From positions 1-36,288 of the forward strand of contig CALWSC010000070.1 of NCBI GenBank assembly GCA_944384105.1: a DNA stretch of 36,288 nt. Direction: 5' to 3'. The notes beneath the pieces are model-generated. The model was not told where the DNA came from. It was given only the letters and a program-made list of their open reading frames with translations, and made no database searches. Below, piece after piece: positions 10,172 to 18,937 of this stretch. Origin of the DNA: an uncultured Lachnospiraceae bacterium (GTDB taxonomy: Bacteria > Bacillota > Clostridia > Lachnospirales > Lachnospiraceae). Made by a program: the position numbers and the translations under genes. Numbering within the stretch: the first letter of the stretch is position 1; every line of letters starts with the position of its first letter.

Positions 10172-10765
10172 ATGGCTGGATTGGATAAGATTATCGGTCA
10201 GATCCGCGCAGAGGCAGAAAACCATGCGGCCGAGGTGATCCGGGAGGCAAAGGAACAGGCGCAGCAGCTTATAGATCAGGCACGGGAAGAAGCAAAGGCG
10301 GAATGTGTCCGGATCCGGGAGCGCTCGGGCAGGGAGACTGCGGAGATTCTTCAGAGAGGAAGATCCGCAGCGGACTTAAAAGTCCGCCAGGGGCTTCTGG
10401 CAAAAAAGCAGGAAATTATCCGCGAGGTGCTCATATCTGCGCTGCAGGAGGCAAAAGAGCTGCCGCAGGAGCAATATTTCAGCGCTATTGTAAAACTTGC
10501 AGCAAATGCGGCGATGCCCGGCGAGGGGACGGTCTGCTTTGGCGATGCAGATTTGAGAAGGCTTCCGGAGAACTTTGAGCAGAGACTGAATCAGGAGCTC
10601 GAAGGAAAGAAAGCCGTACTTAGAATTTCACCCGAACCGCGGGAGATTGATGCGGGTTGTATTCTCTGCTACGGCGGCATGGAAGAAAATTGCTCGTTTG
10701 ATGCCATCTTCGACGAGGCGCACGAACGGCTGCAGGATACGGTGCAGAGAATTTTATTTGAATGA
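10172..10765 (+). CDS. ntpE: V-type ATPase subunit E (peripheral stalk)
   Basis: 197 residues from the ATG at 10172. The first ~95 residues are an Ala/Glu/Lys/Arg-rich coiled coil (AENHAAEVIREAKEQAQQ); the C-terminal half is the globular domain that binds the A/B head (GCILCYGG...NCSFDAIFDEAHERL). It pairs with the first gene of the operon to make the stators. A GTG ten codons earlier would also be in frame, but AAGGGAG sits correctly for the ATG. The following subunit C gene begins 16 bp downstream. Confidence 0.92.
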   Translation: MAGLDKIIGQIRAEAENHAAEVIREAKEQAQQLIDQAREEAKAECVRIRERSGRETAEILQRGRSAADLKVRQGLLAKKQEIIREVLISALQEAKELPQEQYFSAIVKLAANAAMPGEGTVCFGDADLRRLPENFEQRLNQELEGKKAVLRISPEPREIDAGCILCYGGMEENCSFDAIFDEAHERLQDTVQRILFE

Positions 10766-10781
10766 TACGGAGGGAATGGCG

Positions 10782-11747
10782 ATGGCAGAAGATCAATATT
10801 TATATGCGGTGGCGCGCATCCGGACAAAGGAGCTGTCGCTTCTGTCCGCTGCCTTTTTCGAGCAGCTTCTGTCCGCACCCGACTATGAGTCGTGCATTCG
10901 CCTTTTAAAGGATAAGGGCTGGGAAGGCGGCGGGGCAGACTGGGAGGAGATGTTTTCAGAACAAAGGCGCAGGACGTGGGAACTCATGGAAGAGCTGCTG
11001 GGCGACACCTCTGTGTTCGATGTATTCTTATATGCAAATGATTACAGTAACCTGAAGGCGGCGGTGAAGACCTGCCGCCACCGCACAGAGCCTGACAATA
11101 TCTATATCGGACAGGGCACGGTGCCGGTGGAGACAATCCGGACGGCGGTGATGGAAAACAGGTTTGAGGATCTGCCGGAGGCGATGCAGGAGCCTGCGCG
11201 GGAGGCGCAGCGCGTGCTGCTGCAGACCGGGGACGGGCAGCTCTGCGACGTGATCCTGGACCGGGCGGCGCTGGACGCTGTTTACCGGGCGGGAAAGGAA
11301 TCGGGCAATGAGTTTCTGAAACTATACGCGGAGCTCACGGTGGCGTGTGCGGACATCAAGACCGCGGTACGTGCCGTCAGGATGAGAAAGAACAGGGATT
11401 TTCTGGAGAGGTCACTTGCCCCGTGCGATTCACTGGATGTGAAAGCGCTTGCGGACGCGGCGCTCGCGGGCGAGGAAGCGGTAAAGCAATGTCTGGAGTT
11501 TTCGGAATATCATGAGGGAGCCGCAGCACTGTCGGAATCGCTCTCTGCTTTTGAACGGTGGTGCGATAATCTGATGATCCGCCGGATACGGCCGCAGCTT
11601 CACAACGCATTCGGTCTGGGACCGCTCGCGGCATATATTCTGGCAAGAGAGAGCGAGATCAAATCTGTGCGCATCATTCTCTCAGGGAAGAAGAACCGTC
11701 TGCCGGAGGAGTCAATCAGGGAGAGAGTGCGGGAGACTTATGTATAA
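10782..11747 (+). CDS. ntpC: V-type ATPase subunit C (central stalk cap, d-type)
   Basis: 321 residues. The funnel-shaped subunit that links the rotor ring to the central shaft. Family features are YLYAVARIRTKELSLL at the N-terminus, repeated helical bundles, and the C-terminal block FGLGPLAAYILARESEIKSVRIIL. Two ATGs lie six bases apart (10776 and 10782). GGAGG at 10769-10773 is only 2 bases from the first but 8 from the second, so 10782 is preferred. Followed by subunit F/G after 25 bp. Confidence 0.93.
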   Translation: MAEDQYLYAVARIRTKELSLLSAAFFEQLLSAPDYESCIRLLKDKGWEGGGADWEEMFSEQRRRTWELMEELLGDTSVFDVFLYANDYSNLKAAVKTCRHRTEPDNIYIGQGTVPVETIRTAVMENRFEDLPEAMQEPAREAQRVLLQTGDGQLCDVILDRAALDAVYRAGKESGNEFLKLYAELTVACADIKTAVRAVRMRKNRDFLERSLAPCDSLDVKALADAALAGEEAVKQCLEFSEYHEGAAALSESLSAFERWCDNLMIRRIRPQLHNAFGLGPLAAYILARESEIKSVRIILSGKKNRLPEESIRERVRETYV

Positions 11748-11772
11748 AACCGGGAAAGGGTGAGAGTGATCT

Positions 11773-12093
11773 ATGTATAAAATTGCAGTAATGGGGGATC
11801 AGGACAGCATCTACGGCTTTGCAGCGCTCGGGTTCGTGCCCTTTTCCGTCACAGACCCGCAGGAGGCGGAGCGCACGCTGCGGGATCTGGCACAGGGAGA
11901 GTACGCGGTGATTTATATCACAGAGGCGCTTGCCGCCCGGATCGAGCCGGAGATCGACAGATACCGCTCAGCGGGTCTTCCGGCGATTATTTTGATTCCC
12001 GGTGCGTCCGGCAATACAGGGCGCGGCATGACGGCTGTGAAGAAGTCCGTGGAGCAGGCAGTGGGCTCCGATATTATATTCGGCGGTGAGTAG
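11773..12093 (+). CDS. ntpG: V-type ATPase subunit F (central shaft, NtpG)
   Basis: 106 residues, the normal size of the small Rossmann-like shaft subunit. The N-terminus MYKIAVMGDQDSIYGFAALGF is the family hallmark, followed by AVIYITEALAARI and the conserved LPAIILIPG strand. It binds subunit D to form the rotating shaft inside the A3B3 head. The ribosome binding site (AAGGGTGAGAG) is weaker than those of its neighbours. Subunit A starts 9 bp after the stop. Confidence 0.93.
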   Translation: MYKIAVMGDQDSIYGFAALGFVPFSVTDPQEAERTLRDLAQGEYAVIYITEALAARIEPEIDRYRSAGLPAIILIPGASGNTGRGMTAVKKSVEQAVGSDIIFGGE

Positions 12094-12102
12094 GAGGTAG
12101 AG

Positions 12103-13878
12103 ATGAGCAGAGGCGTAATTAAGAAGGTCGCCGGGCCGCTGGTAATCGCGGAGGGCATGCGGGATGCGAATATGTCCGATGTGGTGCGCGTCAGCAGCCA
12201 GCGTCTGATCGGTGAGATTATAGAGATACACGGAGACAAGGCATCTATCCAGGTCTATGAGGAGACGTCGGGACTGGGACCGGGCGAGCCGGTGGAGTCC
12301 ACGGGAGTTCCCATGAGCGTGGAGCTGGGTCCCGGTCTGATCGGAAGTATCTACGACGGGATTCAGAGACCGCTCGATGATATCATGCGCGTAACAGGAG
12401 GAAATCTGTTAAACCGGGGCGTCGAGGTGCCGTCCTTAAAGCGCGGCAGACTGTGGGAGTTTGAGGCTTTGGCATCTGTCGGGGACAAGGTGACGGGCGG
12501 GGATATTCTCGGAAGTGTCCAGGAAACCGAGGTGGTCAGCCATAAGATCATGGTGCCGCCGGGCATTGCGGGCACGCTGAGCGCGCTGTACCCGGGAGGC
12601 CATACGGTAGAGGATACCGTGGCAGTCGTCACGGATGATAAGGGAAAGGAGCACCCCGTAGGACTGATGCAGCGATGGCCGGTTCGCCGCGGGCGCCCGT
12701 ACCGGAAGAAGCTCTCGCCCGATATGCCGCTTGTGACGGGACAGAGAGTCATAGATACGCTTTTCCCGATCGCAAAGGGAGGTGTGGCGGCGGTTCCCGG
12801 ACCGTTCGGTTCAGGAAAGACAGTTGTACAGCACCAGCTGGCAAAGTGGGCGGACGCGGATATCGTGGTATATATAGGCTGCGGCGAGCGCGGCAATGAG
12901 ATGACGGACGTACTGAACGAATTTCCGGAACTGAAAGACCCAAAGACGGGCAAATCCCTGATGGCGAGGACCGTACTGATCGCAAATACCTCCGACATGC
13001 CGGTGGCAGCGCGAGAAGCGTCGATCTATACGGGTATCACAATTGCAGAGTATTTCCGGGATATGGGATATTCGGTTGCTCTGATGGCGGATTCTACCTC
13101 GCGCTGGGCGGAGGCGCTGCGCGAGATGTCAGGCAGGCTGGAGGAGATGCCCGGCGAGGAGGGATATCCTGCATACCTGGGTTCCCGACTGGCACAGTTT
13201 TACGAGAGAGCCGGCAGGGTAATCTCTCTTGGAAGTGACGGCAGGGAGGGAGCGCTCTCGGTTATCGGAGCCGTATCTCCGGCAGGCGGCGATACGTCGG
13301 AGCCGGTGACACAGGCGACGCTGCGTATTGTGAAGGTGTTCTGGAGCCTGGACGCAGATCTCGCGTATAAGCGCCATTTTCCGGCGATCAACTGGCTGAC
13401 GAGCTATTCCCTTTATATTGACACAATGGAGAAGTGGTTCAACGCCAGAGTAAATGAGGACTGGACAAACCTCCGCGCGGAGCTTATGAAGCTTCTTCAG
13501 GAAGAGGCGGAGTTAAATGAGATCGTTCAGCTCGTAGGTATGGATGCGCTGTCGGCGCCCGACCGGCTGAAGCTGGAGGCGGCACGCTCGATCCGCGAGG
13601 ATTTCCTGCATCAGAACGCATTCCATGAGACGGACACATATACCTCTCTGCAGAAGCAGTACAGAATGATGCGCCTGATTCTGGATTATTATGAGAAAGC
13701 AGGGGAGGCGCTAAAGAGCGGTGTCCCGATTGAGCGCCTGGTAGCTCTGCCTGTGAGAGAGAATATCGGACGGTATAAATATACGGAAGAAGCGGATGTG
13801 GAACGCGTCTTTGCACAGACGGAGGAAATGCTGGAGAACGAGATCCGCGATGAGCTGAGCAGAAAGGAGGACTTCTGA
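12103..13878 (+). CDS. ntpA: V-type ATPase catalytic subunit A
   Basis: 591 residues, the expected length. The catalytic nucleotide site is intact: Walker A GPFGSGKT (residues 233-240), a GCGERGNEM block and Walker B with [16 protein letters not shown]. The bulge domain specific to A subunits (roughly residues 110-190, [19 protein letters not shown]) is present. Three copies alternate with subunit B in the head, turning ATP hydrolysis into shaft rotation or the reverse. AGGAGG precedes the ATG. The TGA stop overlaps the next ATG (TGATG), so A and B are translationally coupled, fitting their 1:1 stoichiometry. Confidence 0.98.
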   Translation: MSRGVIKKVAGPLVIAEGMRDANMSDVVRVSSQRLIGEIIEIHGDKASIQVYEETSGLGPGEPVESTGVPMSVELGPGLIGSIYDGIQRPLDDIMRVTGGNLLNRGVEVPSLKRGRLWEFEALASVGDKVTGGDILGSVQETEVVSHKIMVPPGIAGTLSALYPGGHTVEDTVAVVTDDKGKEHPVGLMQRWPVRRGRPYRKKLSPDMPLVTGQRVIDTLFPIAKGGVAAVPGPFGSGKTVVQHQLAKWADADIVVYIGCGERGNEMTDVLNEFPELKDPKTGKSLMARTVLIANTSDMPVAAREASIYTGITIAEYFRDMGYSVALMADSTSRWAEALREMSGRLEEMPGEEGYPAYLGSRLAQFYERAGRVISLGSDGREGALSVIGAVSPAGGDTSEPVTQATLRIVKVFWSLDADLAYKRHFPAINWLTSYSLYIDTMEKWFNARVNEDWTNLRAELMKLLQEEAELNEIVQLVGMDALSAPDRLKLEAARSIREDFLHQNAFHETDTYTSLQKQYRMMRLILDYYEKAGEALKSGVPIERLVALPVRENIGRYKYTEEADVERVFAQTEEMLENEIRDELSRKEDF

Positions 13879-15251
13879 TGCCGAAGGAATACAGAACCAT
13901 TGAAGAGGTGGCGGGTCCCCTGATGCTGGTGCGCGGGGTACAGCACGTAACGTACGATGAGCTTGGTGAGATCGAGCTTGCCGACGGGGAGAAGCGGCGA
14001 TGCAAGGTGCTGGAGATTGACGGCGGCAACGCCCTGGTGCAGCTTTTTGAGGCATCCGCAGGAATCAATCTGGAGTCGAGTAAGGTGCGGTTTCTGGGCA
14101 GATCGATGGAACTGGGAGTATCGGAAGATATGCTGAGCCGCATTTTTGACGGGCTGGGCAGGCCGATCGACGGCGGGCCGGAGATTCTGCCGCGGAAACG
14201 CATGAATATCAACGGGCTTCCGATGAATCCGGCGGCAAGGAATTATCCGCAGGAATTTATTCAGACGGGCATCTCCGCCATCGACGGGCTGAACACGCTT
14301 GTGCGCGGACAGAAGCTGCCGATTTTTTCCGCATCCGGACTGCCGCATGCGAATCTTGCAGCGCAGATCGCCCGCCAGGCAAAAGTACGCGGTACAAGCG
14401 AGCCGTTTGCGGTTGTATTTGCCGCAATGGGCATCACATTCGAGGAGGCAAACTTCTTTATGGAGAGCTTCCGCGAGACGGGAGCTATCGACAGAAGCGT
14501 TATGTTCATCAATCTGGCGAACGACCCGGCAGTGGAGCGTATTGCCACGCCCCGCATGGCGCTTACTGCTGCTGAATATCTGGCATTTGAGAAGGATATG
14601 CATGTGCTGGTGATTCTGACGGATATTACAAACTATGCCGATGCACTCCGGGAAATTTCCGCAGCGCGCAAAGAGGTTCCGGGACGGCGCGGTTATCCGG
14701 GCTACATGTACACTGACCTTGCATCGCTCTACGAGAGAGCCGGCAGGCAGAAGGGAAAGAACGGCTCCATCACGCTGATCCCGATTCTGACAATGCCGGA
14801 GGACGATAAGACGCATCCGATTCCGGATCTGACCGGTTATATTACGGAGGGACAGATTATCCTGAGCAGAGAGCTGTACCGCAAGAATGTGCTTCCGCCG
14901 ATCGACGTGCTGCCGTCGCTGTCGCGTCTGAAGGATAAGGGTATCGGCGAGGGCAAGACGAGAGCTGACCATGCGGATGTGATGAACCAGCTTTTCGCGG
15001 CGTATGCCAGAGGAAAGGACGCCAAGGAGCTGATGGTTATTCTCGGCGAGGCAGCACTGACGGATATGGACAAGCTCTATGCTGTATTTGCGGATGAATT
15101 TGAGCGGCAGTATGTATCCCAGGGGTATTACACGAACCGGGATATTGAGGAGACGATGGAGATCGGATGGAGGCTGCTGCGGCTCCTTCCGAGAAGTGAG
15201 CTGAAGAGAATCAAGGATAAGTACCTCGATCAGTATTATGAAGAGAGTTAA
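13878..15251 (+). CDS. ntpB: V-type ATPase subunit B (non-catalytic)
   Basis: 457 residues, overlapping subunit A by one base. The P-loop of catalytic subunits is replaced by [18 protein letters not shown], the mark of the non-catalytic B subunit, while [18 protein letters not shown], the [33 protein letters not shown] block and the C-terminal helical domain are well conserved. It contributes residues to the catalytic interfaces with subunit A. The gene is GC-rich and strongly biased, which creates long empty ORFs on the opposite strand. Confidence 0.98.
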   Translation: MPKEYRTIEEVAGPLMLVRGVQHVTYDELGEIELADGEKRRCKVLEIDGGNALVQLFEASAGINLESSKVRFLGRSMELGVSEDMLSRIFDGLGRPIDGGPEILPRKRMNINGLPMNPAARNYPQEFIQTGISAIDGLNTLVRGQKLPIFSASGLPHANLAAQIARQAKVRGTSEPFAVVFAAMGITFEEANFFMESFRETGAIDRSVMFINLANDPAVERIATPRMALTAAEYLAFEKDMHVLVILTDITNYADALREISAARKEVPGRRGYPGYMYTDLASLYERAGRQKGKNGSITLIPILTMPEDDKTHPIPDLTGYITEGQIILSRELYRKNVLPPIDVLPSLSRLKDKGIGEGKTRADHADVMNQLFAAYARGKDAKELMVILGEAALTDMDKLYAVFADEFERQYVSQGYYTNRDIEETMEIGWRLLRLLPRSELKRIKDKYLDQYYEES

Positions 15252-15266
15252 AGGGGGCGAACAGCT

Positions 15267-15926
15267 ATGAGCACAAAACATGTGAACCCCACCCGTATGG
15301 AGCTGACCAGGTTAAAGAAAAAGCTGGTCACTGCCATGCGCGGCTATAAGCTTTTAAAAGACAAGCGCGACGAGCTGATGAGGCAGTTCCTGGAGCTGGT
15401 GCGGGAAAATAAGACGCTGCGCGAGAAGGTAGAGGCCGGCATAAAAGAGGCGAATCAGAATCTCGTGCTGGCGCGTGCCGGGATGTCTCAGGAAGCGCTG
15501 AATGTGGCGCTGATGGCGCCCAAGCAAGAGGTCTTTCTCGAAGCGGAGACGAAGAACGTGATGAGCGTGGAAATCCCCGTTTTTCGTACTAAGATGCGGA
15601 CACCCGATCCGGGAGACATTTATCCGTACGGACTCGCTTTTACATCTGCGGATCTCGATGATTCGATAAAGAAGCTCTCAGATCTGCTGCCGGATCTGCT
15701 CCGGCTTGCCGAATGTGAGAAGTCATGCCAGCTCATGGCGGCGGAGATCGAGAAGACCCGCCGGCGCGTCAATGCTCTGGAACACGTGGTAATTCCCGAA
15801 ACACGGCAGAATATACGATATATCACCATGAAACTCGATGAGAACGAGCGAAGCTCCCAGACGCGTCTGATGAAGGTTAAGGATATGATGCTTGAGGCAA
15901 CTCATCACTATAGTGAAAAATCTTAA
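15267..15926 (+). CDS. ntpD: V-type ATPase subunit D (central shaft)
   Basis: 219 residues. Long N- and C-terminal helices form the coiled-coil shaft: NPTRMELTRLKKKLVTAMRGYKLLKDKRDEL at the start and the VNALEHVVIPETRQNIRYI region near the end are characteristic. It is the last gene of the operon; the E. hirae ntpH and ntpJ genes have no counterpart here. The final codons (Lys-Ser-stop) form part of the AAATCTTAAGAATTT element thought to serve the next promoter. No terminator separates it from the two-component genes, so read-through is likely. Confidence 0.95.
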   Translation: MSTKHVNPTRMELTRLKKKLVTAMRGYKLLKDKRDELMRQFLELVRENKTLREKVEAGIKEANQNLVLARAGMSQEALNVALMAPKQEVFLEAETKNVMSVEIPVFRTKMRTPDPGDIYPYGLAFTSADLDDSIKKLSDLLPDLLRLAECEKSCQLMAAEIEKTRRRVNALEHVVIPETRQNIRYITMKLDENERSSQTRLMKVKDMMLEATHHYSEKS

Positions 15927-15967
15927 GAATTTTCCAGGTGTCATTTTTCGTCATCATGCGGTATACT
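15918..15967 (+). promoter_or_regulatory. Promoter and putative regulator box of the VanRS-like operon
   Basis: AAATCTTAAGAATTT (15918-15932; core TCTTAAGA 15921-15928) lies across the ntpD stop codon. TGTCAT and TATACT, 17 bp apart, follow (-10 at 15962-15967). The same 15-base element precedes the C39-like gene at 17797, and both -10 regions share GTATNCTGAT. Autoregulation by the downstream response regulator is the simplest reading, by analogy with VanR-type systems. Confidence 0.5.
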
Positions 15968-15992
15968 GATTTTGTAAAGGAGAGATTGGCAC

Positions 15993-16685
15993 ATGGAAAA
16001 GAAAATTCTTGTTGTTGACGATGAACATTCCATCGCCGACTTAATTGAAGTATATCTGACTGCGGAGGGCTGGAAGGTGCTGAAATATGACAACGGCACG
16101 GATGCGCTTGCCTGTATTGAGCGCGAGGAGCTCTCCATGGCGATTCTCGATGTGATGCTTCCGGATATCGACGGCTTTAAGCTCTGCAGAAAGATACGTG
16201 AGCATCATTATTATCCCGTGATCATGCTTACGGCAAAGACCGAGGACATTGACAAGATCACAGGCCTTACCATAGGGGCGGATGATTATATCACTAAACC
16301 GTTCAACCCTCTGGAGTTTATCACCAGAGTCAAGACACAGTTTCGCCGGTACGAACAATATAACCAGTCCGGCACAGGCGTTTCGCCGGGTACGATTGAT
16401 ATCCGGGGACTGTCTATCAGCAAAGATACGCACCGGTGTACCTTAAACGGCAAGGAGCTGACGCTGACGCCGCGGGAATTTTCCGTGCTGTGGTACCTGT
16501 GTGAGAACAGGGGAAGGGTGATTTCCTCGGAAGAGATCTTTGAGAAGGTTTGGGGCGAGGCATTCCTGAACAGCAATAACACGGTGATGGCGCATATCGG
16601 CCGGATTCGCGATAAGATGAACGACTCCGGAAGGAAGCCAAAGTATATCAAGACCGTCTGGGGAGTGGGGTATCAGATTGAATAG
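15993..16685 (+). CDS. VanR-like OmpR-family response regulator
   Basis: 230 residues. Receiver domain (1-115) with acidic pocket Asp9/Asp10, phospho-acceptor Asp53, Thr80 and Lys102. Winged-helix DNA-binding domain (about 130-228) ends in NPKYIKTVWGVGYQIE-like sequence (here RKPKYIKTVWGVGYQIE). The text is strikingly close to VanR of enterococci (ITGLTIGADDYITKPF, LTPREFSVLWYLCENRG, SNNTV.AHIGRIRDKMND), but no vanH/A/X genes are nearby, so this is a VanR-family regulator rather than a glycopeptide resistance locus. AAAGGAGAG precedes the ATG. The kinase gene overlaps it by 8 bp. Confidence 0.93.
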   Translation: MEKKILVVDDEHSIADLIEVYLTAEGWKVLKYDNGTDALACIEREELSMAILDVMLPDIDGFKLCRKIREHHYYPVIMLTAKTEDIDKITGLTIGADDYITKPFNPLEFITRVKTQFRRYEQYNQSGTGVSPGTIDIRGLSISKDTHRCTLNGKELTLTPREFSVLWYLCENRGRVISSEEIFEKVWGEAFLNSNNTVMAHIGRIRDKMNDSGRKPKYIKTVWGVGYQIE

Positions 16686-17805
16686 ACAGGAACTGAACAT
16701 ACTTTCGCGCAGGCTGAGAAACGTGCTGCTGCAGCGCTTTATTCTCTTCTATATCCTTTATCTGGGTATCGGGGCAGGCGGTTTCGCGTGTGTGTATATA
16801 TATTATCACAGCCGGATCTGGTATGGAACCGAACGGTTTTACAGTGTCGTACATTTTGTGGAGAAACTTATGTATCCGCTGCTTTTGGTGTACGTTACCG
16901 GAGGCGCGCTGGCAATGGGCATAGTCTTTCTGAGAAGGGCCTGCAGGTATCTCGATGAATTTCTTGCAGCATCCGAGCGGCTGCTCTACGGCGGGGAACG
17001 GGAATTCGTCTTTTCGGAAGAGCTGGAACCCGTGGCGCTGTATCTTGATACGGTCCGGGAGAAGATTCGGGAGAGCCAGAGAGCGGCGCGCGAGGCGGAG
17101 CAGCGAAAGAACGACCTCGTGGTGTATCTGGCTCATGATCTGAAAACGCCGCTGACTTCCGTCATCGGCTATCTGACACTTCTTACTGAGGAAGAAGAAA
17201 TCTCACCGGCGCTTCAGAAGAAGTACCTGAGCGTAGCGCTGGAGAAGGCACTGCGGCTTGAGGATCTGATCAATGAATTTTTCGAGATTACGCGGTTCAG
17301 CCTTACGCATCTGACACTGGAGCTTTCTGAGATCAACCTGACGAGGATGCTGGAGCAGACGACGTTTGAATTCCAGCCGATGTTTGCGGACAAGGGACTC
17401 ACCTGCGAGCTGGATGCGCCCCCGGATTATCTGTATTTGTGTGATCCTGACAAGCTGCAGCGCGTCTTCGACAATCTGCTGCGAAACGCAGTCAGTTATA
17501 GTTATGCGGATACGGCCATTCACATCGCGTTAAAGGAAGAGGCGCCATACCTGACTGTGACCGTAGAAAACGCAGGACATACGATCGCCCCGGAGAAGCT
17601 TGCGCGCATCTTCGATCAGTTCTTCCGCCTTGACGCTGCGCGCGGCACCGGAAGCGGCGGTGCGGGGCTGGGTCTTGCGATTGCAAAGGAGATTGTGGAG
17701 CTGCACAGGGGGACGATTACCGCGCAGAGCGCAAACGACCGGATTGTCTTTAATGTCAGGCTGCCGCTGCATCCAACGGAGGAAGAAAGCCTCATAAAAT
17801 CTTAA
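16678..17805 (+). CDS. VanS-like sensor histidine kinase
   Basis: 375 residues from a TTG start that overlaps the regulator's end; GGAGTGGGG lies just upstream. Two membrane segments (about 22-42 and 64-84) enclose only ~20 extracytoplasmic residues, so it probably senses something within or at the membrane. A HAMP-like linker is followed by the HisKA box with His153 (YLAHDLKTPLTSVIGYL), then an HATPase domain with N box (NLLRNAVSYSY), FDQFFRLD and the G box GSGGAGLGLAIAKEIVELH. It should phosphorylate Asp53 of its partner. Its Lys-Ser-stop codons again form the TCTTAAGA element of the next promoter. Confidence 0.92.
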   Translation: MNRQELNILSRRLRNVLLQRFILFYILYLGIGAGGFACVYIYYHSRIWYGTERFYSVVHFVEKLMYPLLLVYVTGGALAMGIVFLRRACRYLDEFLAASERLLYGGEREFVFSEELEPVALYLDTVREKIRESQRAAREAEQRKNDLVVYLAHDLKTPLTSVIGYLTLLTEEEEISPALQKKYLSVALEKALRLEDLINEFFEITRFSLTHLTLELSEINLTRMLEQTTFEFQPMFADKGLTCELDAPPDYLYLCDPDKLQRVFDNLLRNAVSYSYADTAIHIALKEEAPYLTVTVENAGHTIAPEKLARIFDQFFRLDAARGTGSGGAGLGLAIAKEIVELHRGTITAQSANDRIVFNVRLPLHPTEEESLIKS

Positions 17806-17877
17806 GAATTTCATCATAAAATCCTCGGTCTTTCAGCCGCAAATATGAGAAAATAAAATCATCCTTTCTGGTATTCT
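17797..17877 (+). promoter_or_regulatory. Putative regulator box and promoter of the C39-like gene
   Basis: AAATCTTAAGAATTT (17797-17811) overlaps the kinase stop codon, exactly as the copy at 15918 overlaps the ntpD stop. A GGTATTCTGAT sequence with -10 TATTCT (17872-17877) follows, with no good -35, as expected for an activator-dependent promoter. The box is farther from this -10 (72 bp) than in the first copy (41 bp), so the promoter position is uncertain. Confidence 0.42.
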
Positions 17878-17959
17878 GATGATATCAGGATTTCGGGAGC
17901 ACATGGTGCAGAGAAATCCGCAGCATCACGGAATCAAAAACAGAAAGGATGATTTTTTA

Positions 17960-18793
17960 ATGAGGACACAGGAGATACAGACAAACAGGATCAGAAAAAT
18001 GAGAAGAAAGAAAATGCGCCGCAGGAGAATTTTCCGGGCAGCTGCGGCAGTGTGTGCGGTATGTGCGATTGCAGCAGCCGCGCTGCATACGGGAGTCATC
18101 CGGGACACGGCAGCGGTTGCCCTGCATCAGATCACGGGCGATGCGAAGCTGGAATCTTACGCAGAAGAGCACGGTCTGACGCTGGCAGATTATCCGGGGG
18201 AGCTGATTGATCTCTATAAGCGAAATCCTGAGACGGAGCAGTACGTTTTTGAGTATCCGCTTGTAAAGGACAATCCGCCTGCCGCAGATTTAAGCGGTAC
18301 GGATACCTCTTCGGTTCCTCTTCTCATGCAGTGGGATCAGCGCTGGGGATATCAGCAGTACGCCGGAGACGTCTTCGGGCTGACCGGCTGCGGACCGACC
18401 TGCCTGTCTATGGTGGCGATGTATTTAAGCGGAGATACATCGATGACTCCGGGCTGGATGGGGCAGTTCGCAGAGAACAACGGCTATGCCGCGGACGGAA
18501 ACGGCTCTTCCTGGGCGCTCATATCGGAGGGAGGAAGGCAGCTTGGATTCGATGTGACGGAGCTTCCGCTTGACGAACAGCGCGTTATAGATAATCTTAA
18601 GGTCGGAAATCCTATTATAGTGATCATGGGACCGGGCGATTTTACTACCTCGGGTCACTTTATTGTCTTTACGGGATATGAGGACGGAAAGATTAAAGTC
18701 AACGATCCGAACAGAAGAGAAAATTCCGAAAAGCTCTGGAATTTCTCTGATATTCAGGGACAGATTAAAAATCTTTGGGCATTTCGGAACTGA
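17960..18793 (+). CDS. Membrane-anchored/exported C39-like cysteine peptidase domain protein
   Basis: 277 residues. A very basic N-terminus (RKMRRKKMRRRRIF) precedes one hydrophobic segment (about residues 24-42), so it is exported or anchored by a signal anchor. Residues ~120-277 are a peptidase C39-like (C39_2) domain: MQWDQRWGYQQYAGD, catalytic Cys144 in TGCGPTCLSMV, His in SGHFIVFTGY and Asp in KVNDPN. Such proteins are annotated as putative exported proteases, with unknown targets. The ATG at 17960 is preferred over one 27 codons upstream because AGAAAGGA precedes it. It follows the VanRS-like genes and probably belongs to their regulon. Confidence 0.83.
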   Translation: MRTQEIQTNRIRKMRRKKMRRRRIFRAAAAVCAVCAIAAAALHTGVIRDTAAVALHQITGDAKLESYAEEHGLTLADYPGELIDLYKRNPETEQYVFEYPLVKDNPPAADLSGTDTSSVPLLMQWDQRWGYQQYAGDVFGLTGCGPTCLSMVAMYLSGDTSMTPGWMGQFAENNGYAADGNGSSWALISEGGRQLGFDVTELPLDEQRVIDNLKVGNPIIVIMGPGDFTTSGHFIVFTGYEDGKIKVNDPNRRENSEKLWNFSDIQGQIKNLWAFRN

Positions 18794-18827
18794 CTGCAGA
18801 AAGAGAGAATTTTCTCCGAAAAAGAAA

Positions 18828-18856
18828 TTGTATTTTTCCCCCTGTTGTGCTAGGCT
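18828..18856 (+). promoter_or_regulatory. Possible promoter of the first MATE gene
   Basis: TTGTAT, 17 bp, TAGGCT in the 144-bp gap before the exporter. The -10 is a poor match. A short palindrome GAGAATTTTCTC lies just upstream; it has no T run and is not called a terminator. Confidence 0.3.
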
Positions 18857-18937
18857 ATATTTCAGATGACGGGGCAAAGGCAAAATACCTTTCGTACCTG
18901 TATCTAATTTTTTACATATCAGAAACGGGGGATAACA

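Noticed and set aside
13689-15281. 530-codon ORF on the minus strand
   Set aside because: It lies opposite the GC-rich subunit B gene, has no recognisable domain or ribosome binding site, and is a by-product of codon bias.
15993-17805. Vancomycin resistance locus
   Set aside because: The regulator and kinase are VanR/VanS-like but no D-Ala-D-Lac ligase, VanH or VanX genes are present.
18810-18821. Terminator at GAGAATTTTCTC
   Set aside because: Only a short AT-rich palindrome with no T run.
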